Below, one piece after another: positions 1 to 7,826 of a stretch of DNA of 11,607 bases; within the stretch, counting starts at the first letter, position 1; every line of letters begins with the position of its first letter. The notes under the pieces were generated by a model. It was not told where the DNA came from. It did not search any database and was given only the letters and a program-made list of their open reading frames with translations. The translations under genes and the position numbers were made by a program. The DNA is from Bacillota bacterium (GTDB lineage: Bacteria; Bacillota_A; Clostridia; DSM-8532): positions 1-11,607 of the forward strand of contig JAFADM010000210.1 in NCBI GenBank assembly GCA_023424865.1, in the 5' to 3' direction.

Positions 1-776
1 TACATGACGATACGGCCGCCCATGGCGCATAAATCCACCGCATCAACCATACCGTCCCCTTCAAGCAGGCAGGGTATGACCACATCGAAGCCCTCCGGGA
101 ATTCCTCCTTCAGGTGCTCCCAGTTGGAAGCCTCCTTGTGGGGGATGAGGCGTGTATGGGTGGCGCCGTACTTTCCTGCAAGCTCAAGCTTCTTGGGATT
201 CAAATCGGTCACAACAAGCTTTTTGGGGCTGTACAGGCCTATAACCTGAGTCATGATAAGGCCGCTTACCCCCTGTCCCATAATGAGCACGCTCTTGGTC
301 TGATCAATTTTTCCAAGCTCCGCGGTATGAAGAATTCCAGGCAATATCTCAATGAGGCTTACTGCCTCCATTGGAAAGTCCGGCGGCAATACCTTTACGT
401 TAAAGGGGTGGCACACAATATACTCGGCAAAGGCTCCCCAGACATAGCGGCAGGTTACCTTGTCCCCCACCTTAAGCCCTGCCACATTGGGTCCTGTTTT
501 GTCAATTATCCCGGCCACCTCATGGCCAAGCCGGGCAGGGATACTGATGAATTCCGGCGCCCGGGTACCACGGTAGGCCTCCAGATCCGAACCGCAAATG
601 CCCACCCATTTTACCGCAATCCGGATTTCACCGTCTCCAGGCTCGTCAATATAAGCCTTTTTAACCGTTATATCATAAGGTGCGTTAAGAACCGCCGCGT
701 TCTGAAGCCGCTCTCCCTGTGAGCCGGGGCTTTCTCCGGCAAGCCTTAAATCTGCCATTTCCATTTTCGTTGCCAT
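1..776 (-). CDS. Zinc-dependent medium-chain dehydrogenase, NAD type (partial, C-terminus beyond window)
   Basis: The first 258 codons are visible; the frame is still open at the window edge. Seen: ICGSD (Cys61) and GHEVAG (His85, Glu86), the catalytic-zinc motifs of medium-chain alcohol/polyol dehydrogenases; Glu143 in SLIEILPG, where sorbitol-dehydrogenase-like members carry a Glu; a Rossmann GQGVSG motif (167-172); and Asp191 at the end of the second Rossmann strand, which in this family favours NAD over NADP. After GDKVT the chain runs directly to CRYVWGAFAEY, so the four-cysteine structural-zinc lobe is absent. The N-terminus is about 25 residues longer than usual before the first strand, but the ATG at 776 has a strong AAGGAGGA site (786-793) and no later ATG does. 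It starts 19 bases after the hydrolase stop, so it is probably the last visible gene of the transport operon. It may oxidise a sugar or polyol released by the hydrolase (inference); the substrate is unknown. Family call is firm. Confidence 0.9.
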   Translation of the reverse strand, partial: MATKMEMADLRLAGESPGSQGERLQNAAVLNAPYDITVKKAYIDEPGDGEIRIAVKWVGICGSDLEAYRGTRAPEFISIPARLGHEVAGIIDKTGPNVAGLKVGDKVTCRYVWGAFAEYIVCHPFNVKVLPPDFPMEAVSLIEILPGILHTAELGKIDQTKSVLIMGQGVSGLIMTQVIGLYSPKKLVVTDLNPKKLELAGKYGATHTRLIPHKEASNWEHLKEEFPEGFDVVIPCLLEGDGMVDAVDLCAMGGRIVM

Positions 777-795
777 AATAAGGCGTCCTCCTTAT

Positions 796-3741
796 CTAGG
801 AATTTTTCAGAAGCTGGTTGAGCAAATACTCTCCCGGTACGTCCAAAAAGTAATTGAGACTGCAAAGGGTTATGCTTTCATTCCCTTTATTGAGCCGGGC
901 AAGGTAAATCTGCTCACGGGCGTTAAAGCTCCTTGGGCTGACCCTTTTAATAACTCTTCGGGCATTGGGGTCCTGAACCACCGCTTCCTCCGCAGAGACA
1001 GCCCGCACCTTCACAAGGGAACGGAGGAGCACCCGGCGCGAATAATCCGGAAAGCTTTCTGCCATACCCTTTTTATCAAAGGCTCCTGCTCCCTGGATCA
1101 TGGCATAAAAGGGAAGGTCGCAGAAGCCTTCATGGGGAAAATCCCCCAAAAGGCCCGGCTCGTCTTGAATGGCGGTGGCCAGCACCCCCTGATCCCAGCC
1201 TGCCCGAAAGCTGCTGTAAAAGAAGGCGGAATCCCTGGGGCCAAGCTCCTTCGAAAGAGGCTTAACATACCATGTGCAGGGAAAATTTCCACTGTCCAGC
1301 AAAAGAACGTGAATTCCCTTTTGAGCAAATAACCTGCACGTGTCTCCATAGCTATCGGTTACAAAAAGGCCGGGCCGGTATTTTAAAAGAACCTCCTGCG
1401 GGTTCATCCCCTTCCAGCTTATGCAGCCTCTCAGCACGGAATCCAGATCTCTTAGCCCCACAGCCTCCGGAAACCGGCTTTTAAAAAACGCCTCCATGGC
1501 TTTGTCTGTGAAAGAATAAACAATGTCCCTCCTATCCGGCCCTGGCTTTTCGGGGAAAATCCAGAACGGCCAGCGGTTGACGGCAAGCTCCCTTCCGTCC
1601 TTCAGAAGGCTTAAAGTCAGCCGGGCCGTAACAGGAGCTGTTACCCCAGGCAGGGTTATGGAGGCCTTGCCCAGAGAAAGGACACTTCCGGCGGGAACTC
1701 TGACAGAGCCCAGGGTTCCCTGTGCCAGGATTTCCGTCTCAGTGGACAGCTTCCAGTCCGCCTTGCCCTCCGCCGCTTCCTCCTGTCCGTAGAAGGAAAG
1801 GTAAAAGCCCGGTGAAAAGGTTTGACCTGCTCTTAAGCCTCTCCCCTCAAAGCCTCTGTCTATAAGCAGGGCTATCGGAGCGTTACAGCCCCCGGCAAAT
1901 AAAGCCGGATCCTGATCGGGCCTTTGGCCCATATCGTCGCAAAGGCCTGCGTTGCCCCCGCCCTTTCGGAAAAAGGTCCACAGAACATAGCCCTTTACCC
2001 GCTCCTGTCTTCGGGCCTCCTCCAGAATAATCCGGGTGCATTCCCCGGAAAGCCTTCTGGAATTGGCGATTACTTTTTCCGTTAAATCCGGAAGGCCAAG
2101 CTCGGAAAGAACCTCCTCACCCTGGCTGCCAAAATCGGAGCAATAGCCGCCCTTAGGATAAAGCCCTTCTTCGTCCTTATTGGGCCAGACACCAAATTTT
2201 CCATATTCGTGGACAATATCGGGCTTTCCCCGCTCCAGCCTGCTTAAATGCTTCCAGGGAATTCGGGTAAGCCCCTCGTAGCCCCACCTGAAATCATCGC
2301 TCCAAAGATGGGAGGTTTCAAGATCGGTAGGCACCTCCGGCAGCTCACCCTGAAGCCCGAAGGCCGACAGCGCCAGCTGTCCCGGAGCGGCGTGTTTTAT
2401 AAGGCGGTAGCCCTCACAGGCCCTGCTTCGCTCCAGGGGGCTTGATACCATAAGCTGGGAGCCTTCGTTTCCAAGGCAATAAATCATAAGAGAGGGATGG
2501 TTTGAGGTCTGCCTTATATGCTCCTCCAGTACCACCAGGCCCTCCTCAAAGGGTGTGGTTTTATGAAAATTGGATACCAGGCCGATTTCCGAGCAAAGCA
2601 AGAGCCCCATGGCATCCGCTGCTGAAAGCTCCTCTTCCGTGGGTATATGGGTGTGGAACCGAACAAAATTAAAGCCGTGATCCTTCATTGCCTGAAAACG
2701 CTTTTCAATAAGCGCCCTATCCGTTAAAGGGCTTATTGCGGGGGAAAAGTATTCCTGTCCCACCCCCTTTAAAAAGAGAGGCCTGCCGTTCAGCATAAGC
2801 GCCTCCCCCTGGACCTCAAGCGTCCGAAGGCCTGTGGTTAACGTAGCCTTATCCGAAAGCTCTTCTCCCAAGTACACGCTAAGCGTCAGACGGACAAGCC
2901 GGGGTGCTTCACAGCACCATAAGGGCAGTGTATGTACAGGCAGCTTCAGTTGAAAGGAGTAACTGTCCGCCCCCTCTATGCAATGAATGTCCATCCCTGC
3001 TTCCGATTTGGAGAAAGAGCCGGTTATAAACCCTTCGGTTTCCTCCCCGTCCACATCCTTTACAGGAGCAAGCTCCGCCCCCAGCTTAAGCTCCTTATTG
3101 GCGGGAACAGGGCCGTGAAGCTCTCCCTCGATCAAAACCTCCTTACAGCCGGACAGGGTATGCATTCGAATTCCCTCAAGACGGCATGCAGGGGTTTGAA
3201 CCAGGCTTACGCCTCTGTACAGGCCGGACCACACAAAGCCGCCGCCCCGCATGCCTCCCAGCAGCCCTGTGGACTGCTCCACCACCGCAAGGGTCAGCCG
3301 GTTTTCACCTTGACTTAAAAAGGGTGTAATATCCCGTTTGGCGGCAATGGGAGAATGATCATAAAATCCGGCGTAGTGGCCGTTTACCCAGATATGTGCC
3401 GCCGGGGCCACTCCCCCAAGATAAAGCCACTCCAATTCATCCCCCTCCTTATGGGGAAGGAGGAAGCTTTTCTCCAGCCAGAAGGTTCCCAGATAGGAAT
3501 TTTGCATGCCTCCCTCCGGCGGATACTCCTCCGACAGAGCGGGAAGGGACTGAATACACCCCGGCACCTCCAGCTCTCCCTGAGCTTCAAGAGGGCTTAA
3601 AGCCCAGCCCCGGGCCATTCCCATATTTAAAGGATCCAGTCTAAAATGCCATGCTCCGTTCAGTGAAAGGCTCTTACGGCATTCAGAGCTCCACTCTCCA
3701 CCGGCAGCATTAATACCGGTAATAAATTCACCAGTTACCAT
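796..3741 (-). CDS. Glycoside hydrolase family 2 enzyme with extra C-terminal domain, cytoplasmic
   Basis: 981 residues with no signal peptide, so the enzyme should act inside the cell on imported oligosaccharide. Seen, in order: an N-terminal sugar-binding jelly-roll region (about 25-185, with SLNGAWHF and WVNGHYAGF); an Ig-like beta-sandwich region (about 190-310); and a TIM barrel (about 311-595) beginning at LMLNGRPLFLKGV. In the barrel, VRFHTHIP (360-367) matches the conserved Arg/His strand, GNE (424-426) gives acid/base Glu426, and HEYG (511-514) gives the likely nucleophile Glu512. Both catalytic residues are intact. Residues about 640-730 look like another beta-sandwich; 740-981 is an extra region that may be glutamine-amidotransferase-like (weaker). 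Family 2 includes galactosidases, glucuronidases, mannosidases and others, and nothing here fixes the sugar. An in-frame TGA four codons upstream rules out an earlier start. The ribosome site (AAAGGA, 3755-3760) is weak and 13 bases away. A strong hairpin separates it from the binding-protein gene. Confidence 0.93.
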   Translation of the reverse strand: MVTGEFITGINAAGGEWSSECRKSLSLNGAWHFRLDPLNMGMARGWALSPLEAQGELEVPGCIQSLPALSEEYPPEGGMQNSYLGTFWLEKSFLLPHKEGDELEWLYLGGVAPAAHIWVNGHYAGFYDHSPIAAKRDITPFLSQGENRLTLAVVEQSTGLLGGMRGGGFVWSGLYRGVSLVQTPACRLEGIRMHTLSGCKEVLIEGELHGPVPANKELKLGAELAPVKDVDGEETEGFITGSFSKSEAGMDIHCIEGADSYSFQLKLPVHTLPLWCCEAPRLVRLTLSVYLGEELSDKATLTTGLRTLEVQGEALMLNGRPLFLKGVGQEYFSPAISPLTDRALIEKRFQAMKDHGFNFVRFHTHIPTEEELSAADAMGLLLCSEIGLVSNFHKTTPFEEGLVVLEEHIRQTSNHPSLMIYCLGNEGSQLMVSSPLERSRACEGYRLIKHAAPGQLALSAFGLQGELPEVPTDLETSHLWSDDFRWGYEGLTRIPWKHLSRLERGKPDIVHEYGKFGVWPNKDEEGLYPKGGYCSDFGSQGEEVLSELGLPDLTEKVIANSRRLSGECTRIILEEARRQERVKGYVLWTFFRKGGGNAGLCDDMGQRPDQDPALFAGGCNAPIALLIDRGFEGRGLRAGQTFSPGFYLSFYGQEEAAEGKADWKLSTETEILAQGTLGSVRVPAGSVLSLGKASITLPGVTAPVTARLTLSLLKDGRELAVNRWPFWIFPEKPGPDRRDIVYSFTDKAMEAFFKSRFPEAVGLRDLDSVLRGCISWKGMNPQEVLLKYRPGLFVTDSYGDTCRLFAQKGIHVLLLDSGNFPCTWYVKPLSKELGPRDSAFFYSSFRAGWDQGVLATAIQDEPGLLGDFPHEGFCDLPFYAMIQGAGAFDKKGMAESFPDYSRRVLLRSLVKVRAVSAEEAVVQDPNARRVIKRVSPRSFNAREQIYLARLNKGNESITLCSLNYFLDVPGEYLLNQLLKNS

Positions 3742-3773
3742 GTCTACGTTTCAATCCTTTCTCTTTTAAGCAA

Positions 3774-3819
3774 AGGCAGGCCCCGGAGAGGAGAAGTTCT
3801 CCGGCCCCGGGGCCTGCCT
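3774..3819 (-). terminator. GC-rich hairpin between binding-protein and hydrolase genes (partial terminator or mRNA 3' stabiliser)
   Basis: A perfect 13-bp inverted repeat, AGGCAGGCCCCGG (3774-3786) with CCGGGGCCTGCCT (3807-3819), encloses a 20-base interior that can extend the fold through GGAGA/TCTCC. It starts 14 bases after the binding-protein stop. On the minus strand it is followed only by TTTGCTTAAAAG, so the U-tract is short and readthrough is likely. It could reduce expression of the hydrolase and dehydrogenase relative to the transporter, or protect the upstream mRNA end. It points to minus-strand transcription, since nothing T-rich follows on the plus strand. Confidence 0.6.
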
Positions 3820-3833
3820 GTTCCAGGGAGAGG

Positions 3834-5825
3834 CTATTTAATCAAGCCTGCTTCCTTCAATGCGTTACCATTAATCTCCAGGTAAACCTTGTTCAGTTCT
3901 TCAAGAGTGGCATCCGTAAGCCCGTTGCTTTCCGCATATTTCAAAAGGGCGTTGTACTGCTCCTCAAACTGGGCGTCGCTTCCCGAGGCGACAATCTTGG
4001 TCAACTGTTTTTCAAAGCCGTCCCGAGCCTTCCAGAAGCGGCTGACCTCTTCCACATCCGCCTGATAATTGTAGACATTAGGGAGCTTGGGTGTGGTCAC
4101 AAGTCCATCCTGAAAGGACATGCCGGGAAGAATGCCGGGATTGAACTTCTTTATGGCATCATTCACATTAACCGCCTTGTCGTAAACATAAACGGGATGG
4201 TTCACCGAGGGGGCCAGCAGAGTGGGAAGATTGGGAAAGGTATTGGAGGTGGTAGGCAGATAGGAGTTAACGAGGCCGTAATAGAGGTTTTTGCCGTTAT
4301 CCTTCCCATAAACCATGGCTTCCTCCAGCTCCTTGTCAACAAAAACCCTTTTTCCGTCCTTCTCCTCCCAGAGCCCGGCGGATTCAGGTCCCCACAGTCG
4401 CAGCTTATCTCCCACATCGGAATAGAGGTAGTTGAAAAACCGCAAAACCTGAGGAAGATCCTCTTCCTTCACCGAATCCTTGAAAATAGCCCACGCCGTA
4501 CCGATAGGCTGCTGCATAAACTGAACCTGCTGCTCGGTCCGATAGGCTTGATCAACCCAAACAGGACGGTAGGCATAGGCCTTGCCCGCTTCCTTAAGGC
4601 TTACATTGGGCGGGTTCTGGCCATAGAGAACCGCATACTGGGCATTGTTGACCTTTTCTGTAAACATGGCCACCGAGTCCACCAGGGAGTCCTGAGCAAG
4701 AACATTGTCCCTTTGAAGGCGGTTATACACCTTCATTTCATTTTTTACATAGTCCATTTTATAGGCATATTCCAATTTACCTGTCGCTTTGTTGAACTGG
4801 GTAAAATAATTGGTGTTGCCTAAGGCTCCGTCAATAAGGGTGGGAAGAATGGTAAAGAGATACCAGTTGTCCTGACCCACAGCCGGGCCATAGGTGACCT
4901 GAACAGGTTTGCCGTTTTCCGTAATGTTTTGAGCCTTGATATGATCCTTGATGGCATAGAGCATTTCCACCACATCATCCAGATTGTTTAAGGGAATGTC
5001 GAACAGCTCATCTTTTGTGAAAGTCCCCTTGCTTCCATAAATAGCTTCAATTTCAGCCATGGTTTTTGCCTGGGGATATAAGGCCTTTAAAATATCGTCC
5101 CTCACCCACAGGTAATTGACGCCGCTGCTGCCTCCCTTGCTCTGGGTGGTCAGCATATTGGTTTTCCAGCGTTCAAAATCAAACTGGGGATAGGTGCTGT
5201 TATCCGAGTAGAAATATTCCGCTCCCACACCCGCGGGAAGGGTGTATTGTCTTCCGTTATAAAGATGGTTCAGGCTGTAAAATTCCGAGAATTTATCCAT
5301 GGGCATCACGTCGGTAAAGCTGGTGCAGTATTCCGGAAAGGCCTCTGTCAAATCGTAAAGCTTATCCCCTTTTATTAGCTCTACCAGGTTAATCATCTGG
5401 CCGTTGTAAACCAGATCCGGGTAATCATTGGCTGCGATCATGGTGGGAAGCTTGGCTTTAATATCCATTCCGTTATTGTCAAAGGAGCCGTCCACATTGA
5501 TGCGAATACCTGTCACCCGTTGGATTTCCTTTAAAACCACATCGGCTTCGCTCTTTTTGCGCTCTCCCCAGGTGGTGCCGTGAGAATACCAGATGCGAAG
5601 CTTCAGAACCTCGCCTTTCCAGTCCGGCAGCTCGGAGGTATCGGACACGGTATCCAGTAGCTCCCAATAATTCTTTTCAGCCTCCCCCTGTTCGCCTGCT
5701 CCGGCTGATGGGGTGGGTGTTGCGGAGGCCGGAGCGGGATTATTGCCGCCACAGCCTGTAAGGGCAGTCACACTGAGGAGTGCGGCCATAACAAGGGCCA
5801 TGGCTTTTCCTGCTGATTTAGGCAT
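3834..5825 (-). CDS. Extracellular sugar-binding lipoprotein of an ABC importer (LplA-like)
   Basis: 663 residues. The N-terminus MPKSAGK is followed by a hydrophobic stretch and the lipobox LTGC, so Cys25 should be lipid-anchored after signal peptidase II cleavage. A low-complexity Pro/Ala/Thr/Gly tether (about 28-48) follows. The mature part begins with a WKGEVLKLRIWYSHGTTWGE-like first strand and has the spacing of family 1 solute-binding proteins (PTMIAANDYPDLVY around the hinge). It is rich in Trp and Tyr, which often stack on sugars. It is longer than typical LplA/YtcQ proteins of about 500 residues. The start is set by an ideal AAAGGAGGATT site (5831-5841); an in-frame ATG at 5879 would add 18 residues without such a site. 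It follows the two permease genes and is flanked by predicted hairpins, which may raise its level relative to the permeases (inference). It captures the oligosaccharide outside the membrane and delivers it to the permeases. Confidence 0.92.
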   Translation of the reverse strand: MPKSAGKAMALVMAALLSVTALTGCGGNNPAPASATPTPSAGAGEQGEAEKNYWELLDTVSDTSELPDWKGEVLKLRIWYSHGTTWGERKKSEADVVLKEIQRVTGIRINVDGSFDNNGMDIKAKLPTMIAANDYPDLVYNGQMINLVELIKGDKLYDLTEAFPEYCTSFTDVMPMDKFSEFYSLNHLYNGRQYTLPAGVGAEYFYSDNSTYPQFDFERWKTNMLTTQSKGGSSGVNYLWVRDDILKALYPQAKTMAEIEAIYGSKGTFTKDELFDIPLNNLDDVVEMLYAIKDHIKAQNITENGKPVQVTYGPAVGQDNWYLFTILPTLIDGALGNTNYFTQFNKATGKLEYAYKMDYVKNEMKVYNRLQRDNVLAQDSLVDSVAMFTEKVNNAQYAVLYGQNPPNVSLKEAGKAYAYRPVWVDQAYRTEQQVQFMQQPIGTAWAIFKDSVKEEDLPQVLRFFNYLYSDVGDKLRLWGPESAGLWEEKDGKRVFVDKELEEAMVYGKDNGKNLYYGLVNSYLPTTSNTFPNLPTLLAPSVNHPVYVYDKAVNVNDAIKKFNPGILPGMSFQDGLVTTPKLPNVYNYQADVEEVSRFWKARDGFEKQLTKIVASGSDAQFEEQYNALLKYAESNGLTDATLEELNKVYLEINGNALKEAGLIK

Positions 5826-5871
5826 TGAAAAATCCTCCTTTAAATTGCTTTTCCCTTTTAACTTGCATTTA

Positions 5872-5905
5872 TTGAACATCCCGCGCGCGCATAAAGATGT
5901 GTCAA
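5872..5905 (-). promoter_or_regulatory. Intercistronic hairpin ahead of the binding-protein gene
   Basis: On the minus strand TTGACACATC (5905-5896) can pair with GATGTTCAA (5880-5872), giving nine base pairs with one bulged C. The loop contains an alternating GCGCGCGC run (5890-5883). It begins four bases after the permease stop, and no U-tract follows, so it does not look like a terminator. It could be an mRNA processing or stability element separating the permease and binding-protein parts of the transcript. Folding energy was not computed. Confidence 0.4.
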
Positions 5906-5909
5906 ACGT

Positions 5910-6806
5910 CTAATCCTTGATAGCACCAAGAGTTACGCCCTTTATAAAATACTTTTGAAGAAAGGGGTAAACCAGAATGATGGGAAGGGTTGTAAGCACA
6001 ATCTGGGCTGCCTGAAGGGCTTCCGGAGTGGTTGATACCGTGGTGTCCACCACCCGCCCCTCCATCTGGGCCTCCTGTATCATTTTCAAAATCCGTTCAC
6101 TTTCTTTTAAAACCTGCATAAGAACATATTGCAGAGTGAATTTATCTGATTTGGTAACAAAGTAAAGGGTTGTCGTCCAGTCATTCCAATGGGCCACGGC
6201 AGACCATAAGGCAATGGTTGCCAGAATAGGAAGGGATAGAGGCAGAATAATTCTAAAGAACACCACCAGCTCATTGGCTCCATCCAGCTTGGCCGACTCC
6301 TCCAGGCTCACGGGCAGGGTTGCGATATAGGTTCGTATAATAACCATATTGTAAAGGCTGAAGGCTCCCGGCACGATATAAACCAGAAAATTGTTGAGAA
6401 ATCCCAGCTTGGAAAAGAGTATGTACTGGGGTATCAGCCCGCCTCCGAAAAACATGGGAAGGGTTAAAAACAAAAGCATTTGGGTTCGGCCCACCAGTTG
6501 TTTTTTGCTGAAGCCATAAGCAGCCAGAAATTGAATGAGCAGGGAAAGCCCCACTCCTGCTATCACACGGACGACGGATACCCCCATGGCTTTAACTACC
6601 TTGCCATCCCTGAAAAGCATATCGAAATTGTACAGGGACAGCTTTCTCGGGTACACGGTAATACCGCCCAGGGCCGTGTCAGCACCGTCATTAAAGGCTT
6701 TTGCCAGCACATTGAGATAGGGAAACAGCATAATGGCCATGATGATCAACATAAAAGCAACATTGAAAACGCGAAACGCTTTATAGGCTTTTCCGGAATC
6801 ACCCAT
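5910..6806 (-). CDS. ABC sugar importer permease, LplC type
   Basis: 298 residues, an integral membrane subunit with about six hydrophobic segments (clear ones near 14-34, 76-98, 108-130, 136-157, 183-205 and 265-281). The cytoplasmic EAA loop that docks the ATPase is seen as LEESAKLDGANEL...IILPLSLP (about 168-193). The C-terminus QKYFIKGVTLGAIKD is characteristic of LplC/YtcP-like and CUT1 MalG-type permeases. The ATG at 6806 is preceded by AAAGGAGA (6813-6820). The longer ATG at 6875 would overlap the upstream gene and has no such site. The gap to the preceding permease stop is 19 bases, so the two subunits are surely co-transcribed. It pairs with the other permease to form the channel for the sugar bound by the lipoprotein. 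No ATPase gene lies nearby. Confidence 0.93.
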   Translation of the reverse strand: MGDSGKAYKAFRVFNVAFMLIIMAIMLFPYLNVLAKAFNDGADTALGGITVYPRKLSLYNFDMLFRDGKVVKAMGVSVVRVIAGVGLSLLIQFLAAYGFSKKQLVGRTQMLLFLTLPMFFGGGLIPQYILFSKLGFLNNFLVYIVPGAFSLYNMVIIRTYIATLPVSLEESAKLDGANELVVFFRIILPLSLPILATIALWSAVAHWNDWTTTLYFVTKSDKFTLQYVLMQVLKESERILKMIQEAQMEGRVVDTTVSTTPEALQAAQIVLTTLPIILVYPFLQKYFIKGVTLGAIKD

Positions 6807-6825
6807 GTCTTTTCTCCTTTCCGCC

Positions 6826-7779
6826 TCACCAAATGGAGACTTCACTGATTTTTTTAGACAGCCGATTAGCTCCAAAGGTCAGAATAAAAGCCACCAGGCC
6901 TTCCATAAAGCCAACGGCCGTGGCCATGGAATAATTGCCCTGCTTGATACCGGTCTGGTACACAATGGTGGAAATAACCTCAAACTGGACATAAGGATTC
7001 TGAAGACCGTAAATGAGATCGAAATTGCTTTTAAACAGATGGCCCAGCTGAAAAATGAGCAGTATCATAACCGTGGGCAGCATGGTGGGAAGCGTGATGT
7101 ACCAGGTTTGCTTAAGTCTTCCTGCGCCATCCATTCGGGCCGCTTCGTAAAGCTGCATGTCGATGGAAGAAATGGCCGCCAGGTGTACCACCGTTCCCCA
7201 GCCTACCTCTTTCCATATGCTTATCCCCAGCACAAGGGGGATGAAAAGATCCTGCCGGGACAACCACATCACACGCTGGGTATCCGGCCCAAAAAGGGCC
7301 ACTCTCAGGTCATTTACAGGGCCGTAGGTGCCCAAAAGCACATACACCAGCCCTACTACTGAAATCCAGGACAGAAAGTGGGGCAGGTAGCTCACCGACT
7401 GGGCCACCCTTTTAAAAGCCCCATCCCGAAGCTCGTTTATGAGAAGCGCCAGGATAATGGGTGCCGGAAACCCCACAAGGAGCTGCAGAAAACTTATTTT
7501 AAGGGTATTCAGAATGGATTCGTAAAGCATGGGAAGGTTAAAAATTTCACGTACGTATTTCAAGCCTGCCCAGGGGCTTTTCAGTATGCCGGCGAACATG
7601 TCGTAATCCTTAAAGGCCATGAGAATGCCCGGCATGGGCAGGTACTGAAACACAAAGGTTAAAATAAGGGCCGGCAGAATAAGGACATAAATCATCCAGT
7701 CCTTCCGGATGCGTTTGAATGCACTTGGTCTTTGTGCCGATACCAAAGGGGCTTCGGCGGATAGGGTATGCTTTAACAA
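6826..7779 (-). CDS. ABC sugar importer permease, LplB type (TTG start)
   Basis: 317 residues from a TTG at 7777-7779. Hydrophobic segments lie near 29-50, 92-115, 131-150, 178-195, 232-248 and 288-305. The EAA loop reads YEAARMDGAGRLKQTWYITLP (211-231) and matches CUT1 LplB/MalF-type permeases. The TTG is chosen because an excellent GGGAGGAGGT site (7786-7795) sits at ideal spacing before it, and because the 317-residue length fits the LplB family (about 318). The alternative in-frame ATG at 7821 (331 residues) has no ribosome site and lies at the predicted transcription start after a TATAAT box. It is the first gene of the transporter unit, 141 bases after the kinase stop, and partners the LplC-type permease downstream. 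The family call is very sure; the start is likely but not proven. Confidence 0.9.
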   Translation of the reverse strand: MLKHTLSAEAPLVSAQRPSAFKRIRKDWMIYVLILPALILTFVFQYLPMPGILMAFKDYDMFAGILKSPWAGLKYVREIFNLPMLYESILNTLKISFLQLLVGFPAPIILALLINELRDGAFKRVAQSVSYLPHFLSWISVVGLVYVLLGTYGPVNDLRVALFGPDTQRVMWLSRQDLFIPLVLGISIWKEVGWGTVVHLAAISSIDMQLYEAARMDGAGRLKQTWYITLPTMLPTVMILLIFQLGHLFKSNFDLIYGLQNPYVQFEVISTIVYQTGIKQGNYSMATAVGFMEGLVAFILTFGANRLSKKISEVSIW

Positions 7780-7785
7780 AAAAGG

Positions 7786-7795
7786 ACCTCCTCCC
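7786..7795 (-). promoter_or_regulatory. Ribosome binding site that decides a TTG start
   Basis: GGGAGGAGGT on the minus strand lies about seven bases ahead of the TTG at 7777-7779. It is one of the strongest Shine-Dalgarno matches in the window. It would fall inside the coding region if the ATG at 7821 were used, which argues for the shorter protein. Confidence 0.7.
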
Positions 7796-7826
7796 GGTGA
7801 ATTGCCGCGTATCTCTCTCATAAAGC

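Noticed and set aside
114..722. Plus-strand open frame of 202 codons
   Set aside because: It is antisense to the dehydrogenase, whose frame carries clear zinc and Rossmann motifs and a strong ribosome site. The plus-strand product has no recognisable domain.
4197..4823. Plus-strand open frame of 208 codons
   Set aside because: It lies wholly antisense to the binding-protein gene, and its product resembles nothing known.
5826..5879. Longer starts in several genes: ATG 5879, ATG 6875, GTG 9717 and ATG 11487
   Set aside because: Each has a shorter in-frame ATG with a strong ribosome site at good spacing, while the longer one has none. For 6875 the longer form would also overlap its neighbour.
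5882..5890. Alternating CG run as a Z-DNA or special element
   Set aside because: Only nine bases long and located in the hairpin loop; no independent support.
5877..5905. TTGACA on the minus strand (5905-5900) as a separate promoter for the binding-protein gene
   Set aside because: No acceptable -10 box lies 16-18 bp downstream, where the sequence is GC-rich, and the hexamer is explained as one arm of the hairpin.
6805..7362. Plus-strand open frame of 185 codons
   Set aside because: It is antisense to the LplB-type permease and has no domain or ribosome site of its own.
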